A stretch of 64,000 bases of DNA from Candidatus Izemoplasmatales bacterium (GCA_041649275.1 JBAZNL010000001.1:248001-312000), one strand, 5' to 3'. Shown: positions 7,527 to 17,543, counted from the first letter of the stretch. Translations and numbers: made by a program. Notes: generated by a model not told the origin, from the letters alone.

Positions 7527-8437
7527 GCGCGGATCTCCTTTCCGGTGATGCCGATGAAGGCGTCGTCCATCGTGCCGTTCAGCACCTGGAAGCCGGCGAC
7601 GTTGCCCGCGAGGATCCCGAGGATCGGGAGCGCCTCGACCGTCGCCCGGAGCGTGACCACGATCAGGTCCGCCTGTTCGGTGAAGGCGACGCCGGCGGCC
7701 GTCAGATCCGAAAGCGCCTTGGCGCGGTCGACCGGCTTGATCTCGAGGCGGTCGGACGAATGCCTGTCCTTCAGTTCCGCGGGCGTGCCCTTGGCGGCGA
7801 TGACGCCGTCGTCGATCACGATCACGAAGTCGGCCTTCTCGGCCTCCTCCATGTAGTGGGTCGTGAGGAAGATCGTCATCTTCTCCTCGAGGCGCAGGAG
7901 TTCGATCATGTCCCAGACGTTCTTGCGCGTCTGCGGGTCGAGTCCCGTCGTCGGTTCGTCGAGGAAGAGGATGCGCGGGCGATGGACCAGCGCCCGGGCG
8001 ATGTCGCAGCGGCGCCGCTGGCCGCCGGAAAGCTTGCCGTAGCGGCGGTCGGCGAGGTCCCCGATCGAAGTGACCTTCATCGCCGTGGCGACGTTCTTCT
8101 CGAGTTCGTCGCGGCCGAGGCCGTAGATGCTGCCGCGGGTGAGGAGGTTCTCCCTGACCGTCAGGAGCGGATCGAGCACCGACTCCTGGAAGACGATCCC
8201 GATCCGGTCCCGGATCTTCTGGTCGTCGCGGCCGACGGCGAGTCCGTCCACGAGAATTTCGCCGGCGTCCATGTCGAGGAGCGTGCAGATGATGTTGATG
8301 GTGGTCGTCTTCCCGGCTCCGTTCGGGCCGAGGAAGGCGAACAGTTTTCCCGCCTCGACGTAGAAGTCGATGTTGCGGACGGCCTTCACGGACCCGTAGT
8401 TCTTCACGAGGCCCTTGACTTCGATGATCTTGTCCAT
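7523..8437 (-). CDS. ABC transporter ATP-binding protein (DrrA-like)
   Basis: This 304-residue ATPase powers the adjacent permease. Walker A is GPNGAGKTT near residue 37, the signature is LSGGQRRR, and Walker B is ILFLDEPTTGLD, followed by the switch His in TTHYMEE. A C-terminal accessory domain of about 80 residues is typical of the daunorubicin-resistance (DrrA) group. The ATG at 8437 has GGGAG seven bases upstream; further upstream residues in this frame are not conserved-looking and overlap the promoter. It is the first gene of a two-gene operon bounded by its own promoter and terminator. Confidence 0.93.
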   Translation of the reverse strand: MDKIIEVKGLVKNYGSVKAVRNIDFYVEAGKLFAFLGPNGAGKTTTINIICTLLDMDAGEILVDGLAVGRDDQKIRDRIGIVFQESVLDPLLTVRENLLTRGSIYGLGRDELEKNVATAMKVTSIGDLADRRYGKLSGGQRRRCDIARALVHRPRILFLDEPTTGLDPQTRKNVWDMIELLRLEEKMTIFLTTHYMEEAEKADFVIVIDDGVIAAKGTPAELKDRHSSDRLEIKPVDRAKALSDLTAAGVAFTEQADLIVVTLRATVEALPILGILAGNVAGFQVLNGTMDDAFIGITGKEIRA

Positions 8438-8467
8438 GGTCACGCTCCCTGTTCGTTTTCGGTTTCC

Positions 8468-8476
8468 ATTATAGCA
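8468..8476 (-). promoter_or_regulatory. Extended -10 promoter for the ABC-2 exporter operon
   Basis: TGCTATAAT on the minus strand, about 30 bases before the ATPase start. Confidence 0.6.
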
Positions 8477-8501
8477 TATCGACATCGCCGAAAGGAGTGA
8501 A

Positions 8502-8534
8502 AAACAAAAATCAGCCGCCCGTCGGACGGCTGAT
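8502..8534 (-). terminator. Rho-independent terminator after pheST
   Basis: On the minus strand an ATCAGCCG-type stem (with one mismatch, closing on a GACG loop) is followed by TTTTTGTTTT, six bases after the pheT stop codon. Confidence 0.85.
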
Positions 8535-8539
8535 CGATT

Positions 8540-10909
8540 TCAGGAACGCAGGACGGCGCCGACATCGTTCGCAAGCGCCTTGACGAGGCGCTGGACGAGG
8601 GCGTCGATGGCGGCGGTTTCGAGCGTCTTCTCGTAATCCTGGAAGGAGAGCGCGAGCGCGACCGACTTTTTGCCGTCCTCGACCTTGTCGCCTTCGTAGA
8701 CGTCGAATACGGTCGCGTCGGAAAGCGTCTTCCCGCCGGCCTTGCGGAGGGAGGAGAGGATCGCGGATGCCGGGACCGCGCGGTCGACGACCACCGCGAC
8801 GTCGCGGCGGACCGCCGGGAACTTCGCGATCTCCCGCATGAGCAGGTCGGGCTTTGCGGCCGCGGCGAGCGCCGCGAGGTCGAGTTCGAACACGAACACG
8901 TCGGGAAGATCCCGGGCGGCGGCGAGGTTGGGATGGAGTTTGCCGACGACGCCGATCCGGTTCTCTGCGGCGTCGATTTCGGCCGAGACGCCGGGATGAA
9001 GCGCCGCCGGCGCGATCGTCGGCTTGACGAAGAGGACGTCCTTGACCGACAGGGCGGTGAAGAGCGCTTCGAGGATGCCCTTGACGGCGAAGAAGTCGAA
9101 CGGTTCGTTCTTGCCCTGCCACGCCGATTCCTCGCAGTTTCCCGTCAGTGCGCCGGCGATCAGTTCGGTCTCGCCGGAAAGCGCGTAGCCCTTGCCGAGC
9201 TCGAACAGACGGACGTTCTCGGCCTTGCGCTTGAGATTGTATTCGAGGACTTCGAGCAGCGACGGGACGAGCGAATGGCGGAGCGTGCTCCGTTCCTCGC
9301 TCATCGGATGAAGGAGTCGGACGACGGGACGCGGTCCGGCATCGAAAGCGGTCGCGGTCGCCGGGGCGACGAGCGAATAGGTGACGACTTCGTCGAGACC
9401 GAGCGCGGCGAGGGTGTTGCGGATCAGCCGGCGGCGCTTCTGCGCCTCGGTCAGATGACCGTTGAAGGCGGCCTTGTGGAGCGATGTCGGGATCAGATGA
9501 TAGCCGCTGATGCGGACGACTTCCTCGATCAGATCCTGATCGGTGCGGACGTCGGGACGTCGGGTCGGGACGTGCACGGCAAACACCCCGTCCTTGAAAT
9601 CGTAGGCGAATCCGAGTCGGTTCCAGACGTCGGCGACCTCGGCGGCCTCATAGGTCCGTCCGGTGACGGAGGCGAGCTTGCGGAGCGGAAGGTCGACCGT
9701 CGACGGAACGAGCGACTGCGTCTCGACGAAGGAGACGCCCGACAGGACGCGGCCGTCGGCGAGAACCGCGAAGAGCTCGGCGGCGCGGTCACAGGCGAGC
9801 CGCGTGCGGGCCGGATCGAGACCGCGTTCGAAACGGATCGACGATTCGCTCCGCAAGTCGAGGCGCTTGGAGGTCTTGCGGATCCGGAACCCGTCGAAGA
9901 CCGCGCTTTCGAGCAGGATGTCCTTCGTCTCGCCGTCGACCTCGGTGTCGAGTCCGCCCATGACGCCCGCCAGAGCGATCGGTCGGATTCCGTCGGTGAT
10001 GACCAGATCATCCGGTAAAAGGGGGCGCTCCTTGCCGTCGAGGGTCCTGAGGACGGCAGCGTCGCCCGCGGTACGGACGACGATGGCGTTCGTGCCGACC
10101 TTGTCGAGATCGAAGGCATGGAGCGGCTGTCCCGTCTCCAGCATGACGTAGTTGGTGATGTCGACGACGTTGGAGATCGGACGGACGCCGGCGGCGATCA
10201 GCCGCGCCTTCATCCAGAGCGGGCTCTCGCCGACCTTGACGCCGCGGATGACGCGGGCGTAATAGGACCGGCAGGCGGGCGATTCGACCGTGACCCGGAC
10301 CGGATTCGGTTCGACGTCCTCGCGGATCCGGGGCGGGGCGAACACGGTCCGCCCGTCCTCCATCGCGGCGACGTCGTGGGCGACGCCCATCATCGAAAGC
10401 AGGTCGCCGCGATTCGGCGTGAGGTCGAGTTCGATGACTTCGTCGTCGAAACAGAGGACCTTGAGCGGGTCCGTGCCGGGGACGGCGACGTCGGGAAGGA
10501 CATGGATGCCGTCCTCCTGATGGTACTTGTGGTCGATGCCCAGTTCGTCGAGCGAGCAGATCATTCCGTTGGACTCGACGCCGCGGATCTTCGAACGGCG
10601 GATCCGGAAGTCGCCGGGAAGGACCGCGCCCTCGAGGGCGACGACGACCTTCTGGCCGGCGGCGACGTTCTTCGCGCCGCAGACGATCTGCAGGACCTCG
10701 CCGCCGATGTCGACGGTGGTGACGTGGAGATGGTCGGAATCGGGATGGTCGGCGCAGGTGAGCACCGCACCGACGACGAGGCCGGTCGCGGTGGAGAGTT
10801 TCTCGTGGGATTCGATCTCGGCGCTCATGAGATTGAAGCGCTTGACGAGCGAAGTTCCTTCGAGCGGGACGTCGACGAGTTCGCGAAGCCAGTTGAGCGA
10901 TACGCGCAT
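8540..10909 (-). CDS. pheT: Phenylalanyl-tRNA synthetase beta subunit
   Basis: The 789-residue beta subunit pairs with PheS in the alpha2-beta2 enzyme that charges tRNA-Phe. The domain order is standard. It has an MRVSLNWLRELV start, an EMAP/OB tRNA-binding domain (about 40-150, ICSLDELG at its end), a B3/B4 editing domain, and a B5 domain (LTPNRGDLLSMMG is N-terminal to it). A catalytic-like core follows (RSESSIRFERGLDP, about 355-370), and the C-terminal ferredoxin-like anticodon-binding domain ends the protein. A strong GGAGGGG site precedes the ATG. It lies 13 bases after pheS, in the same T-box-controlled operon. Confidence 0.96.
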   Translation of the reverse strand: MRVSLNWLRELVDVPLEGTSLVKRFNLMSAEIESHEKLSTATGLVVGAVLTCADHPDSDHLHVTTVDIGGEVLQIVCGAKNVAAGQKVVVALEGAVLPGDFRIRRSKIRGVESNGMICSLDELGIDHKYHQEDGIHVLPDVAVPGTDPLKVLCFDDEVIELDLTPNRGDLLSMMGVAHDVAAMEDGRTVFAPPRIREDVEPNPVRVTVESPACRSYYARVIRGVKVGESPLWMKARLIAAGVRPISNVVDITNYVMLETGQPLHAFDLDKVGTNAIVVRTAGDAAVLRTLDGKERPLLPDDLVITDGIRPIALAGVMGGLDTEVDGETKDILLESAVFDGFRIRKTSKRLDLRSESSIRFERGLDPARTRLACDRAAELFAVLADGRVLSGVSFVETQSLVPSTVDLPLRKLASVTGRTYEAAEVADVWNRLGFAYDFKDGVFAVHVPTRRPDVRTDQDLIEEVVRISGYHLIPTSLHKAAFNGHLTEAQKRRRLIRNTLAALGLDEVVTYSLVAPATATAFDAGPRPVVRLLHPMSEERSTLRHSLVPSLLEVLEYNLKRKAENVRLFELGKGYALSGETELIAGALTGNCEESAWQGKNEPFDFFAVKGILEALFTALSVKDVLFVKPTIAPAALHPGVSAEIDAAENRIGVVGKLHPNLAAARDLPDVFVFELDLAALAAAAKPDLLMREIAKFPAVRRDVAVVVDRAVPASAILSSLRKAGGKTLSDATVFDVYEGDKVEDGKKSVALALSFQDYEKTLETAAIDALVQRLVKALANDVGAVLRS

Positions 10910-10922
10910 GGAAATCCCCTCC

Positions 10923-11957
10923 TTACCGGAACTGCCTGACGAAGCGCAGGTCGTTCGTATAGAAATGGCGGATGTCGTCGATGCCGTGCTTCAGGATCGC
11001 GATCCGCTCGACGCCCATCCCGAGCGCGAATCCCTGGTAGGCCTTGGAATCGTACCCGGTCGCCTCGAGGACGGCGTTGTTCACCATGCCGGCGCCGAGG
11101 ATCTCAATCCAGCCGGTGCCCTTGCACATCGGGCATCCCTTGCCGTTGCACTTGTGGCAGGTCACGTCGACCTCGACGGAAGGTTCCGTGAACGGGAAGA
11201 ACGACGGACGGAGGCGGATCTGGCGATCCTCGCCGAACATCCTGCGGGCGAGGATGAGCAGCGTGCCCTTGAGGTCGGCGAGGGTCACGTCGCGGTCGAC
11301 GACGAGGGCTTCGATCTGCATGAACTGGTGGCTGTGGGTCATGTCGTCGTCGTCGCGGCGGTAGACCTTGCCGGGGCAGATGATCTTGACCGGCTGGTTC
11401 CCGCCCGCCTCGAGGAGCGTCCTGACCTGGACCGGCGAGGTGTGCGTCCGAAGCAGCAGTTCCTCGCTGATGTAGAAGGAATCCTGCATGTCGCGCGCCG
11501 GGTGGCCCTTGGGCAGGTTGAGCATCTCGAAGTTGTAGAGGTCCTGCTCGATCTCCGGACCTTCCTTGACGGTGTAGCCCATCCCGACGAAGAGATCCTC
11601 GATCTCCTCGATCGTACGCGTCAGGAGATGGCGCGCCCCCGACCGGACGACGCGTCCGGGAAGGGTCACGTCGACGGCTTCGCCGGCGAGCTTGGCATCG
11701 ACGGCGGCACGCTCGAGTTCCTCGCGCTTTGCCTCGAAGCGGGCCGTCACGTCGTTCTTGGCCTCGTTCACGAGCGCGCCGAAACGCGGCCGCTCTTCGT
11801 TCGTAAGCGACTTCATCTGATTCATGAACTCGGCGAAGGGACCCTTCTTGCCGAGGTATTTCGCCTTCAGTTCGGCGAGCTCGACGGCGTTGGTCACGCC
11901 CGAAAGCGCCGTTTCGGCCTCCGCGGCGAGGGCCGCGAGCTGTAATCTGACATCCAT
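10923..11957 (-). CDS. pheS: Phenylalanyl-tRNA synthetase alpha subunit
   Basis: The catalytic alpha subunit (344 residues) of phenylalanyl-tRNA synthetase. It has an N-terminal coiled coil (about 1-85), class II motif 1 and motif 2 (VYRRDDDDMTHSHQF), the phenylalanine pocket segment FFPFTEPSVEVDV, and motif 3 GMGVERIA. A CHKCNGKGCPMCKGTGW insert carries four cysteines and probably binds zinc, as in many Bacillota PheS proteins. The ATG at 11957 has GGAGGT seven bases upstream; the longer reading frame extends into the T-box leader and is not coding. Expression is probably controlled by the leader upstream. Confidence 0.97.
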   Translation of the reverse strand: MDVRLQLAALAAEAETALSGVTNAVELAELKAKYLGKKGPFAEFMNQMKSLTNEERPRFGALVNEAKNDVTARFEAKREELERAAVDAKLAGEAVDVTLPGRVVRSGARHLLTRTIEEIEDLFVGMGYTVKEGPEIEQDLYNFEMLNLPKGHPARDMQDSFYISEELLLRTHTSPVQVRTLLEAGGNQPVKIICPGKVYRRDDDDMTHSHQFMQIEALVVDRDVTLADLKGTLLILARRMFGEDRQIRLRPSFFPFTEPSVEVDVTCHKCNGKGCPMCKGTGWIEILGAGMVNNAVLEATGYDSKAYQGFALGMGVERIAILKHGIDDIRHFYTNDLRFVRQFR

Positions 11958-11978
11958 CTGTAAAACCTCCTGGAAATG

Positions 11979-12205
11979 AAAAAAGGAACCGTCCGTAAAG
12001 GGCGATTCCTCTAGAACCGTGGTACCACCTTCGTTCCGGCGAACCGGCACTCGGCATCGTTAACGCCGATGGACGGGGACGATTGATCCCGCTCGGAAGA
12101 CGAATTCGCCGGAAACGGTCCGGAACGCTTTCAGCCGCGGCGTTCCTCTCTGGAGGGTCGTTTCAACCCGGTTACTGGTTCTTCCTCAACGCTTTGTGAT
12201 TACCA
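11979..12205 (-). promoter_or_regulatory. T-box leader (tRNA-Phe-responsive) of pheST
   Basis: The leader carries the T-box core AAGGTGGTACCACGG at 12017-12031 on the minus strand. An intrinsic terminator follows at 11979-12009 (GGAATCGCCC pairing with GGACGGTTCC, then TTTTTT). Distal stem I motifs CAGAGAGG and GGCTGAAAG are visible further 5'. Uncharged tRNA-Phe should stabilise the antiterminator and allow pheST transcription. TTC triplets occur 3' of the stem I motifs, but I could not fix the specifier codon with certainty. Confidence 0.9.
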
Positions 12206-12209
12206 TCAT

Positions 12210-12238
12210 TATATCCACTTCGGCGCGGAATTACAACC
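12210..12238 (-). promoter_or_regulatory. Promoter of the pheST T-box transcript
   Basis: -35 TTGTAA and -10 TATAAT on the minus strand with a 17-base spacer. It starts the T-box leader directly after the stop codon of the upstream membrane protein gene. Confidence 0.7.
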
Positions 12239-12239
12239 C

Positions 12240-12932
12240 TTATCGGCGACGCCCCGCGAAAATCGCGAGCAGGCGCAGGATCTCGACGTAGAGCCAGACG
12301 AGCGAGACCATCAGTCCGAGGGCGAGGGTCCATCCGACGGAACGGTCGAGTTCCATCGAGACGGCGCGCTGGATGTTCGCGAAGTCGAGGAACAGATACA
12401 TCGTCGCGATGACCGCGGACAGGATGCAGATCAGGTAGTAGAGCGAGGGCGACTTGGTGAAGACGAGCACGATCGACATCACGATCATCGAGATCAGCGC
12501 GACGACCAGGAACTGCGTGAATCCCTGACCGACGCGGACGACGTTCATCGACGTCAGGATCATCATCACCGCGAGGACGATCACCGTCGTCGAGACGGCG
12601 GTGAAGACGATGCCCTGGTATTGGGTCTCGAACAGGAACGAGAGCAGTCCCAGGACGAAGCCCTCGGCGACGGCGTAGACGGAGGCGAAGAAGGCCGCCG
12701 CGCGCGGGATGAAGATGCCGAGGAGGGAACTGACGAAGGCGACCGGGAGTGCCGCGAAGAACAGCCAGTCGGGAAGCACGTCGACATAGACGACGCCGAG
12801 CGTCCCCGCGATCGCCGTGAGCAGGACGAGGAACGCGGTCTTGCCGGCGACGCCGGCGTAGGTGACGGGTTCCGCCGACGCTTCCGTGCGGAAGGCGGCG
12901 CGATAGACGGGATTGGAAGTACGCAGAATCAT
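12240..12932 (-). CDS. Bax inhibitor-1/YccA family membrane protein
   Basis: This 230-residue integral membrane protein has about seven predicted helices and a short basic tail (FAGRRR). The N-terminal RTSNPVYRAAF is the RTSNPV motif typical of the bacterial Bax inhibitor-1 subfamily. Family members are calcium-leak channels or protease modulators, but the role in bacteria is unsettled. The ATG at 12932 has AAAGGGGT about eight bases upstream. It is a single gene between polC and pheST; no terminator is obvious before the pheST promoter. Confidence 0.85.
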   Translation of the reverse strand: MILRTSNPVYRAAFRTEASAEPVTYAGVAGKTAFLVLLTAIAGTLGVVYVDVLPDWLFFAALPVAFVSSLLGIFIPRAAAFFASVYAVAEGFVLGLLSFLFETQYQGIVFTAVSTTVIVLAVMMILTSMNVVRVGQGFTQFLVVALISMIVMSIVLVFTKSPSLYYLICILSAVIATMYLFLDFANIQRAVSMELDRSVGWTLALGLMVSLVWLYVEILRLLAIFAGRRR

Positions 12933-13014
12933 GGTCGAAGACCCCTTTCTGTACACGGACGATGATACCATCCGTTTGTCAAGGCGATGTGATGGATTCG
13001 GGGAGATTTCGGGT

Positions 13015-16000
13015 TCAGAGGTCGAAGAGCGACATCTGCACGTCCTCGACCATGTCCTTGAAGACGCCGAGGTCCTCGAGACGGTCGAAGAGCGTCTTCG
13101 AGAGTTTCGTGCGGGTGCGCACGTCCTGCTTGGAGACGAACGGCTTGTCCTTGCGCGCCTCGAGGATCGACGAGGCGACGTTCATTCCGAGCGAATCGAC
13201 GACCGTGAACGGCATGACGAGCGACTTCCGGTCGTCGCCGATCTGGAAGTTCGACGCGTCGGAGCGGTGGATGTCGATCGGCGCGAAGCGGAAGCCGCGC
13301 TTGACCATCTCGAGCGCGAGCTCGAGGACGACGGCCAGATTCTGGTCGCGGTCGGTGGCGTTCTCCGCATCCTTGATCGACTGGAGCCGCGCCTTGATCG
13401 CGTATTCGCCGTTCATGAAGGCGTCGACGTCGAAGATCGCGGCGCGCTTCGAGAAGTAGGCGGAATAGAAGTGGATCGGCGAATAGAGCTTGAACCAGGC
13501 GATCCGCATCGCCATCAGGACGTAGGCCGTGGCGTGCGCCTTGGGGAACATGTACTTGATCTTGGAACAGGACCAGATGTACCATTCGGGGACCTTCGCC
13601 TGCCTCATCTGGTCGGCGTAGGTACCCCATTTCTCGGGATTCGCGGGGGCTTTTCCCTTGCGTACGAACTCCATGATCTCAAACGCCATCGGCGGCTGCA
13701 TGCCGTAGCCGATGAGGTCGATCATGATGTCGTCGCGGCAGCCGATCAGGTCCTTGAAGTCGATCCGGCCGAATTCCTTTTTGCGGCCGTTGAGCAGGTC
13801 CTGGGAGTTGGAGCTCCAGACGTCGGTTCCGTGCGACAGGCCGGAAATCTTGACGAGCTGGGCGAAGTTCTGCGGGCGCGATTCCCGGAGCATCCCGCGG
13901 ACGAAGTTGGTGCCGAACTCGGGGATGCCGTAGGAGGCGACATCGGACATGATGTCCTCCGGCTGGAGGCCGATCGCCTCGGTGCCGTTCAGGAGCCGGT
14001 AGACCGCCGGGTCGTCGACCGGGATGTCCTTCGGATCGGAGAACGGGAAGGACAACGGATCCTTCTTGACGAGGTCCATCAGATAGCGGATCATGGTCGG
14101 GTCGTCGTGGCCGAGGACGTCGAGCTTGAAGAGGTTGCTTTCGAAGGAGTGGTATTCGAAATGGGTCGTCTTCCAGGTCGTGTCGGTCGAATCGCCGGGA
14201 TACTGGATCGGCGTGATGTCGTAGATCTCGCGGTCGTTCGGAACCACGACGATGCCGCCGGGATGCTGCCCGGAGGTGCGCTTCGAGCCTTCGATGCCCT
14301 TGGCGAGGCGCTCCATCTCGGCGCGGCGGATGCGGATCGGCGGCTGGTTCGCGGCGGCGCGGGCCTCGTTCTGCTTCTCGTAGAAGTCGCGCACCATCGC
14401 GAATGCCGTCTTCGCGGCGCAGGTGCCGATCGTGCCGGCGCGGAAGGCGTAGTTTTCGCCGAAGAGCTTGCGGATGTACTGATGGATCTCCCCCTGGTTG
14501 TCGCCGGAGAAGTTGAGGTCGATGTCGGGAACCTTGTCGCCCTTGAAGCCGAGGAAGGTCTCGAACGGGATGTCATGGCCGTCCTTGACGAGGTCGGTCC
14601 CGCAGACGGGGCATTTCATCGCCGGCAGGTCCCAGCCGTCGTCGGCGTGGTCGAGGACGCGACGGTGCTTGGCCTCGAAGTCGGTCTCGCCGTTCGTCTG
14701 CCGCTCTTCGTCGGTCTTCTTGAAGGCCGCGAACCGGCACTTCGGGCAAAGATAGTGCGGCGGCAGCGGGTTGACTTCGGTGATCCCCATCATCGTCGCC
14801 ACGAAGCTGGAGCCGACGGATCCGCGGCTGCCGACGAGATAGCCGTCGTCGAGCGACTTCTTGACGAGCAGGTGGGAAATGTAGTAGATCGTGGCGAACT
14901 TGTTCTTGATGATGCTCGAGAGTTCCTTGTCGAGCCGTCCCTGGACGATGCCCGGCAGCGGATCGCCATACAGCTTGCGCGTACGTTCCGTCACCATCCG
15001 CTCGACCTTCGCGGCGATCGAGGGCACGCCCTGGTCGGCGAGGAAGTCGTCCTTGGGTTCATAGAGGGCTTTGGGGAACACGGCGATGTCGTCGCAGGTG
15101 TCGAGGATGAGATTGGTATTGGCGACGACGATCTCGTTCGCCGTCGTCTCGCCGAGAAAGCGGAATTCCGCGAGCATCTCTTCGGTCGTCATGAAATGCT
15201 GGCTCGGCTTCTCCGTCTCGGCGTTCAGCTTGTGGAACCCGCCCCCGCCGACGAGCGGCGTGGCGATCATGACCTCGCGGAAGATCCGGTCTTCCGGATC
15301 GAGATGGTGGACGTCGCCCGTGGCGACGACCGGAATCGACAGCTCGCGTCCGACCTCGACGATCTTCTTCATCACGTCCTGGATCACGTCGCTCCAGTTT
15401 GAAAGCGTCCGCGTCATGTAGGCGAAGGTGGACGGCGGCTGAATCTCGAGATAGTCGAAGAAGCGCGCGGCGGCGCGGAGTTCGTCCTTCGTCTTCGTCA
15501 TCGCCGTCTCGAAGAACTTCGAGTTGCGGCAGCCCGAGCCGATCAGAAGGCCCTTGCGGTGCTTCTCGACGAAGGACTTCGTGATCTTGGCGTCGCGGTC
15601 GAAATAGGTCGTCGACGCCTCCGAAAGGATCTTGTAGAGGTTCTTGAGACCCTCCTGGTTCTTGACGATGAAATTCACGTGATGCGGGTACGGAATCTTG
15701 TACAGGTTCGCCCGATCGAGCGCGAGCTCGATGTCGGCGAAGCGGTTCAGACTGCGGTTGCGCAGTTCCTTGAGCATGTGCAGGAACACCTCGGCGGTGG
15801 CCTTGGCGTCGTTGATCGCGCGGTGATGTCCGTTCAGGTTGACCTTGAGCAGCTTGCAGAGGCTGTCGAGCGAATAGCGCTGGCGATCGGGCCAGAGCGC
15901 CTTTGCGAGCGTCAGGGTATCGACCGAAGCATGCTCCGGCTCGTCGATGCCGTCATGCTTGCGGACGGCGTAGACGTGGCCGAGATCGAAGTCGGCGTTG

Positions 16001-17481
16001 TGGGCGACCAGGATCGCGTCGCCGGCGAACGTAAGGAACGAGGCGACCGCTTCGGAGGGCTTCGGTTTCCCGCGCACGTCGGTCATCGTGATACCGGTGA
16101 GGTCAGTGGTGAACTGGTTGATCGGTCGCTCGGGATCGACGAAGGTCGAAAACTCGCCGACGATCGTGCCGTTCTTGATCTTGACGCCGGCAATCTCGAT
16201 GAGCGCGTCGTAGACGACCGACAGTCCGGTTGTCTCGATGTCGAAGACGACGTAGGTCGCGTCCGACAACAGCTCCTCAGACCGGCCGCGGGTAATGCGG
16301 ACGGCCTCGTCGTCGGCGAGCACGAGTTCGAGGCCGTAGAGAGCCTTCATGCCGGAATCCTTGACGAGATGGAAGAGCTCGGGGAACGACTGGACGCTGC
16401 CGTGGTCGGTGACGGCGATGCCGCGATGGCCCCAGGCCTTGGCGCGGGCGAAGTACTCCTCCATCGTGTTGACGCCGTCGAGCGCCGACATCTTCGTATG
16501 CAGGTGCAGTTCGACGCGTTTGTCGAGGGCGCGGTCGGCGCGGTCCGACTTCGGCATCGGTTCGGCCGACTTGGCGAGGTTGGTGGCGGTCAGGGCGGTC
16601 TCGCCGTAATACTTGTCGTACATCACGAAACCGGACGCCGCGAGCATGCATCCGGGCTTCAGGTCGGCCACGAAGGAGTTGTCCTCCGGATTCGAAAGCC
16701 GCTTCTTCACGAGCATGGAATCCGATCCGTCGGCCATGATGATGTTGGCTTCGCCGCCGTTGCGGCCGGGACGGGTCTCGATCGAGGCGACGCGTCCCTG
16801 GATCGCGAAGTTCGCCTTGCCATGCTTGTTCTTGTATTCCTCGAGCGCGATCTCGTCGATCGGGATCGCCGAAATCTTCGTGAAGTCGCCTCCGATCGGC
16901 TTGTCGGCGTAAAGCGGAACGACGTTGAAACGCGGGGAGACGACCTCGGCTTCGCTCTTGCGCACGAAGCCCTGCTCGCTCTTCACGATCTCGTCGACGA
17001 TCGGTTTCTTCTCTTCGTCGACGTCGATGGCGACGCGGACGGTGAAGCCGTTCTTGGCGAGTTCGGCTTCGATGCCGTTTCTGAACATCACGGCGGAACG
17101 GGCGCCGAGTGGCGCCTTGATCCGGAGTTCGCCGCTACGGATGTCGGCGGGGTAGTCCTTCACCGGCGTCACGCGCGGGTCGGCGGCGATCATTTCGTCA
17201 AGGACGAAATCGAAGTATTCCATCACGTCGGATTCCTGATAATCGTCCAAAACGGTCTCGTAGGAGACCGATTTCACGCTCGGATAGACGGTTCCGATCC
17301 GCTTCAGGCCTTCGATCAGCTGGCGGTACCGGAGGAGCGGCACGGGCTTGGCGAAACGGAAGTGGAAATGCCATTCGTTGGAGACCGGATCGACGTCGAT
17401 CGCGTCCATGGTTCCGTATTCGGCGAGCATGGGATCGTCGATGGAGAGGGCTTGAAGCAGTTTCGCGAGTCCTTCGGACAT
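13015..17481 (-). CDS. polC: DNA polymerase III alpha subunit, PolC type
   Basis: PolC is the main replicative polymerase of low-GC Gram-positive bacteria, with built-in proofreading. The 1488-residue protein has the expected order. An N-terminal domain and OB-fold cover about 1-310. The PHP domain starts at ELHLHTKMSALDG (about 324). The DEDD exonuclease inserted in PHP begins at YVVFDIETTGLS (Asp414, Glu416) and continues with AHNADFDL and the His-x4-Asp motif HHRAINDAKA. A zinc site follows (CPKC and CPVC). The polymerase core has VPDIDLNFSGD and GTIGTCAAKTAF. AGGAGG lies nine bases before the ATG. Long open frames on the opposite strand are GC-driven shadows. Confidence 0.98.
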   Translation of the reverse strand: MSEGLAKLLQALSIDDPMLAEYGTMDAIDVDPVSNEWHFHFRFAKPVPLLRYRQLIEGLKRIGTVYPSVKSVSYETVLDDYQESDVMEYFDFVLDEMIAADPRVTPVKDYPADIRSGELRIKAPLGARSAVMFRNGIEAELAKNGFTVRVAIDVDEEKKPIVDEIVKSEQGFVRKSEAEVVSPRFNVVPLYADKPIGGDFTKISAIPIDEIALEEYKNKHGKANFAIQGRVASIETRPGRNGGEANIIMADGSDSMLVKKRLSNPEDNSFVADLKPGCMLAASGFVMYDKYYGETALTATNLAKSAEPMPKSDRADRALDKRVELHLHTKMSALDGVNTMEEYFARAKAWGHRGIAVTDHGSVQSFPELFHLVKDSGMKALYGLELVLADDEAVRITRGRSEELLSDATYVVFDIETTGLSVVYDALIEIAGVKIKNGTIVGEFSTFVDPERPINQFTTDLTGITMTDVRGKPKPSEAVASFLTFAGDAILVAHNADFDLGHVYAVRKHDGIDEPEHASVDTLTLAKALWPDRQRYSLDSLCKLLKVNLNGHHRAINDAKATAEVFLHMLKELRNRSLNRFADIELALDRANLYKIPYPHHVNFIVKNQEGLKNLYKILSEASTTYFDRDAKITKSFVEKHRKGLLIGSGCRNSKFFETAMTKTKDELRAAARFFDYLEIQPPSTFAYMTRTLSNWSDVIQDVMKKIVEVGRELSIPVVATGDVHHLDPEDRIFREVMIATPLVGGGGFHKLNAETEKPSQHFMTTEEMLAEFRFLGETTANEIVVANTNLILDTCDDIAVFPKALYEPKDDFLADQGVPSIAAKVERMVTERTRKLYGDPLPGIVQGRLDKELSSIIKNKFATIYYISHLLVKKSLDDGYLVGSRGSVGSSFVATMMGITEVNPLPPHYLCPKCRFAAFKKTDEERQTNGETDFEAKHRRVLDHADDGWDLPAMKCPVCGTDLVKDGHDIPFETFLGFKGDKVPDIDLNFSGDNQGEIHQYIRKLFGENYAFRAGTIGTCAAKTAFAMVRDFYEKQNEARAAANQPPIRIRRAEMERLAKGIEGSKRTSGQHPGGIVVVPNDREIYDITPIQYPGDSTDTTWKTTHFEYHSFESNLFKLDVLGHDDPTMIRYLMDLVKKDPLSFPFSDPKDIPVDDPAVYRLLNGTEAIGLQPEDIMSDVASYGIPEFGTNFVRGMLRESRPQNFAQLVKISGLSHGTDVWSSNSQDLLNGRKKEFGRIDFKDLIGCRDDIMIDLIGYGMQPPMAFEIMEFVRKGKAPANPEKWGTYADQMRQAKVPEWYIWSCSKIKYMFPKAHATAYVLMAMRIAWFKLYSPIHFYSAYFSKRAAIFDVDAFMNGEYAIKARLQSIKDAENATDRDQNLAVVLELALEMVKRGFRFAPIDIHRSDASNFQIGDDRKSLVMPFTVVDSLGMNVASSILEARKDKPFVSKQDVRTRTKLSKTLFDRLEDLGVFKDMVEDVQMSLFDL

Positions 17482-17506
17482 CTTGATCAGCCTCCTATTC
17501 GGTTCA

Positions 17507-17515
17507 ATTATATCA
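17507..17515 (-). promoter_or_regulatory. Extended -10 promoter for polC
   Basis: TGATATAAT on the minus strand, 26 bases before the polC start codon. Confidence 0.6.
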
Positions 17516-17543
17516 CAGGGGCATGGTCCCGGAGCCCCGGTTC

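Noticed and set aside
12965..12998. TTGACA -35 box upstream of the Bax inhibitor gene (minus strand)
   Set aside because: The only nearby -10-like sequence, TATCAT, is nine bases away, too close for a normal promoter.
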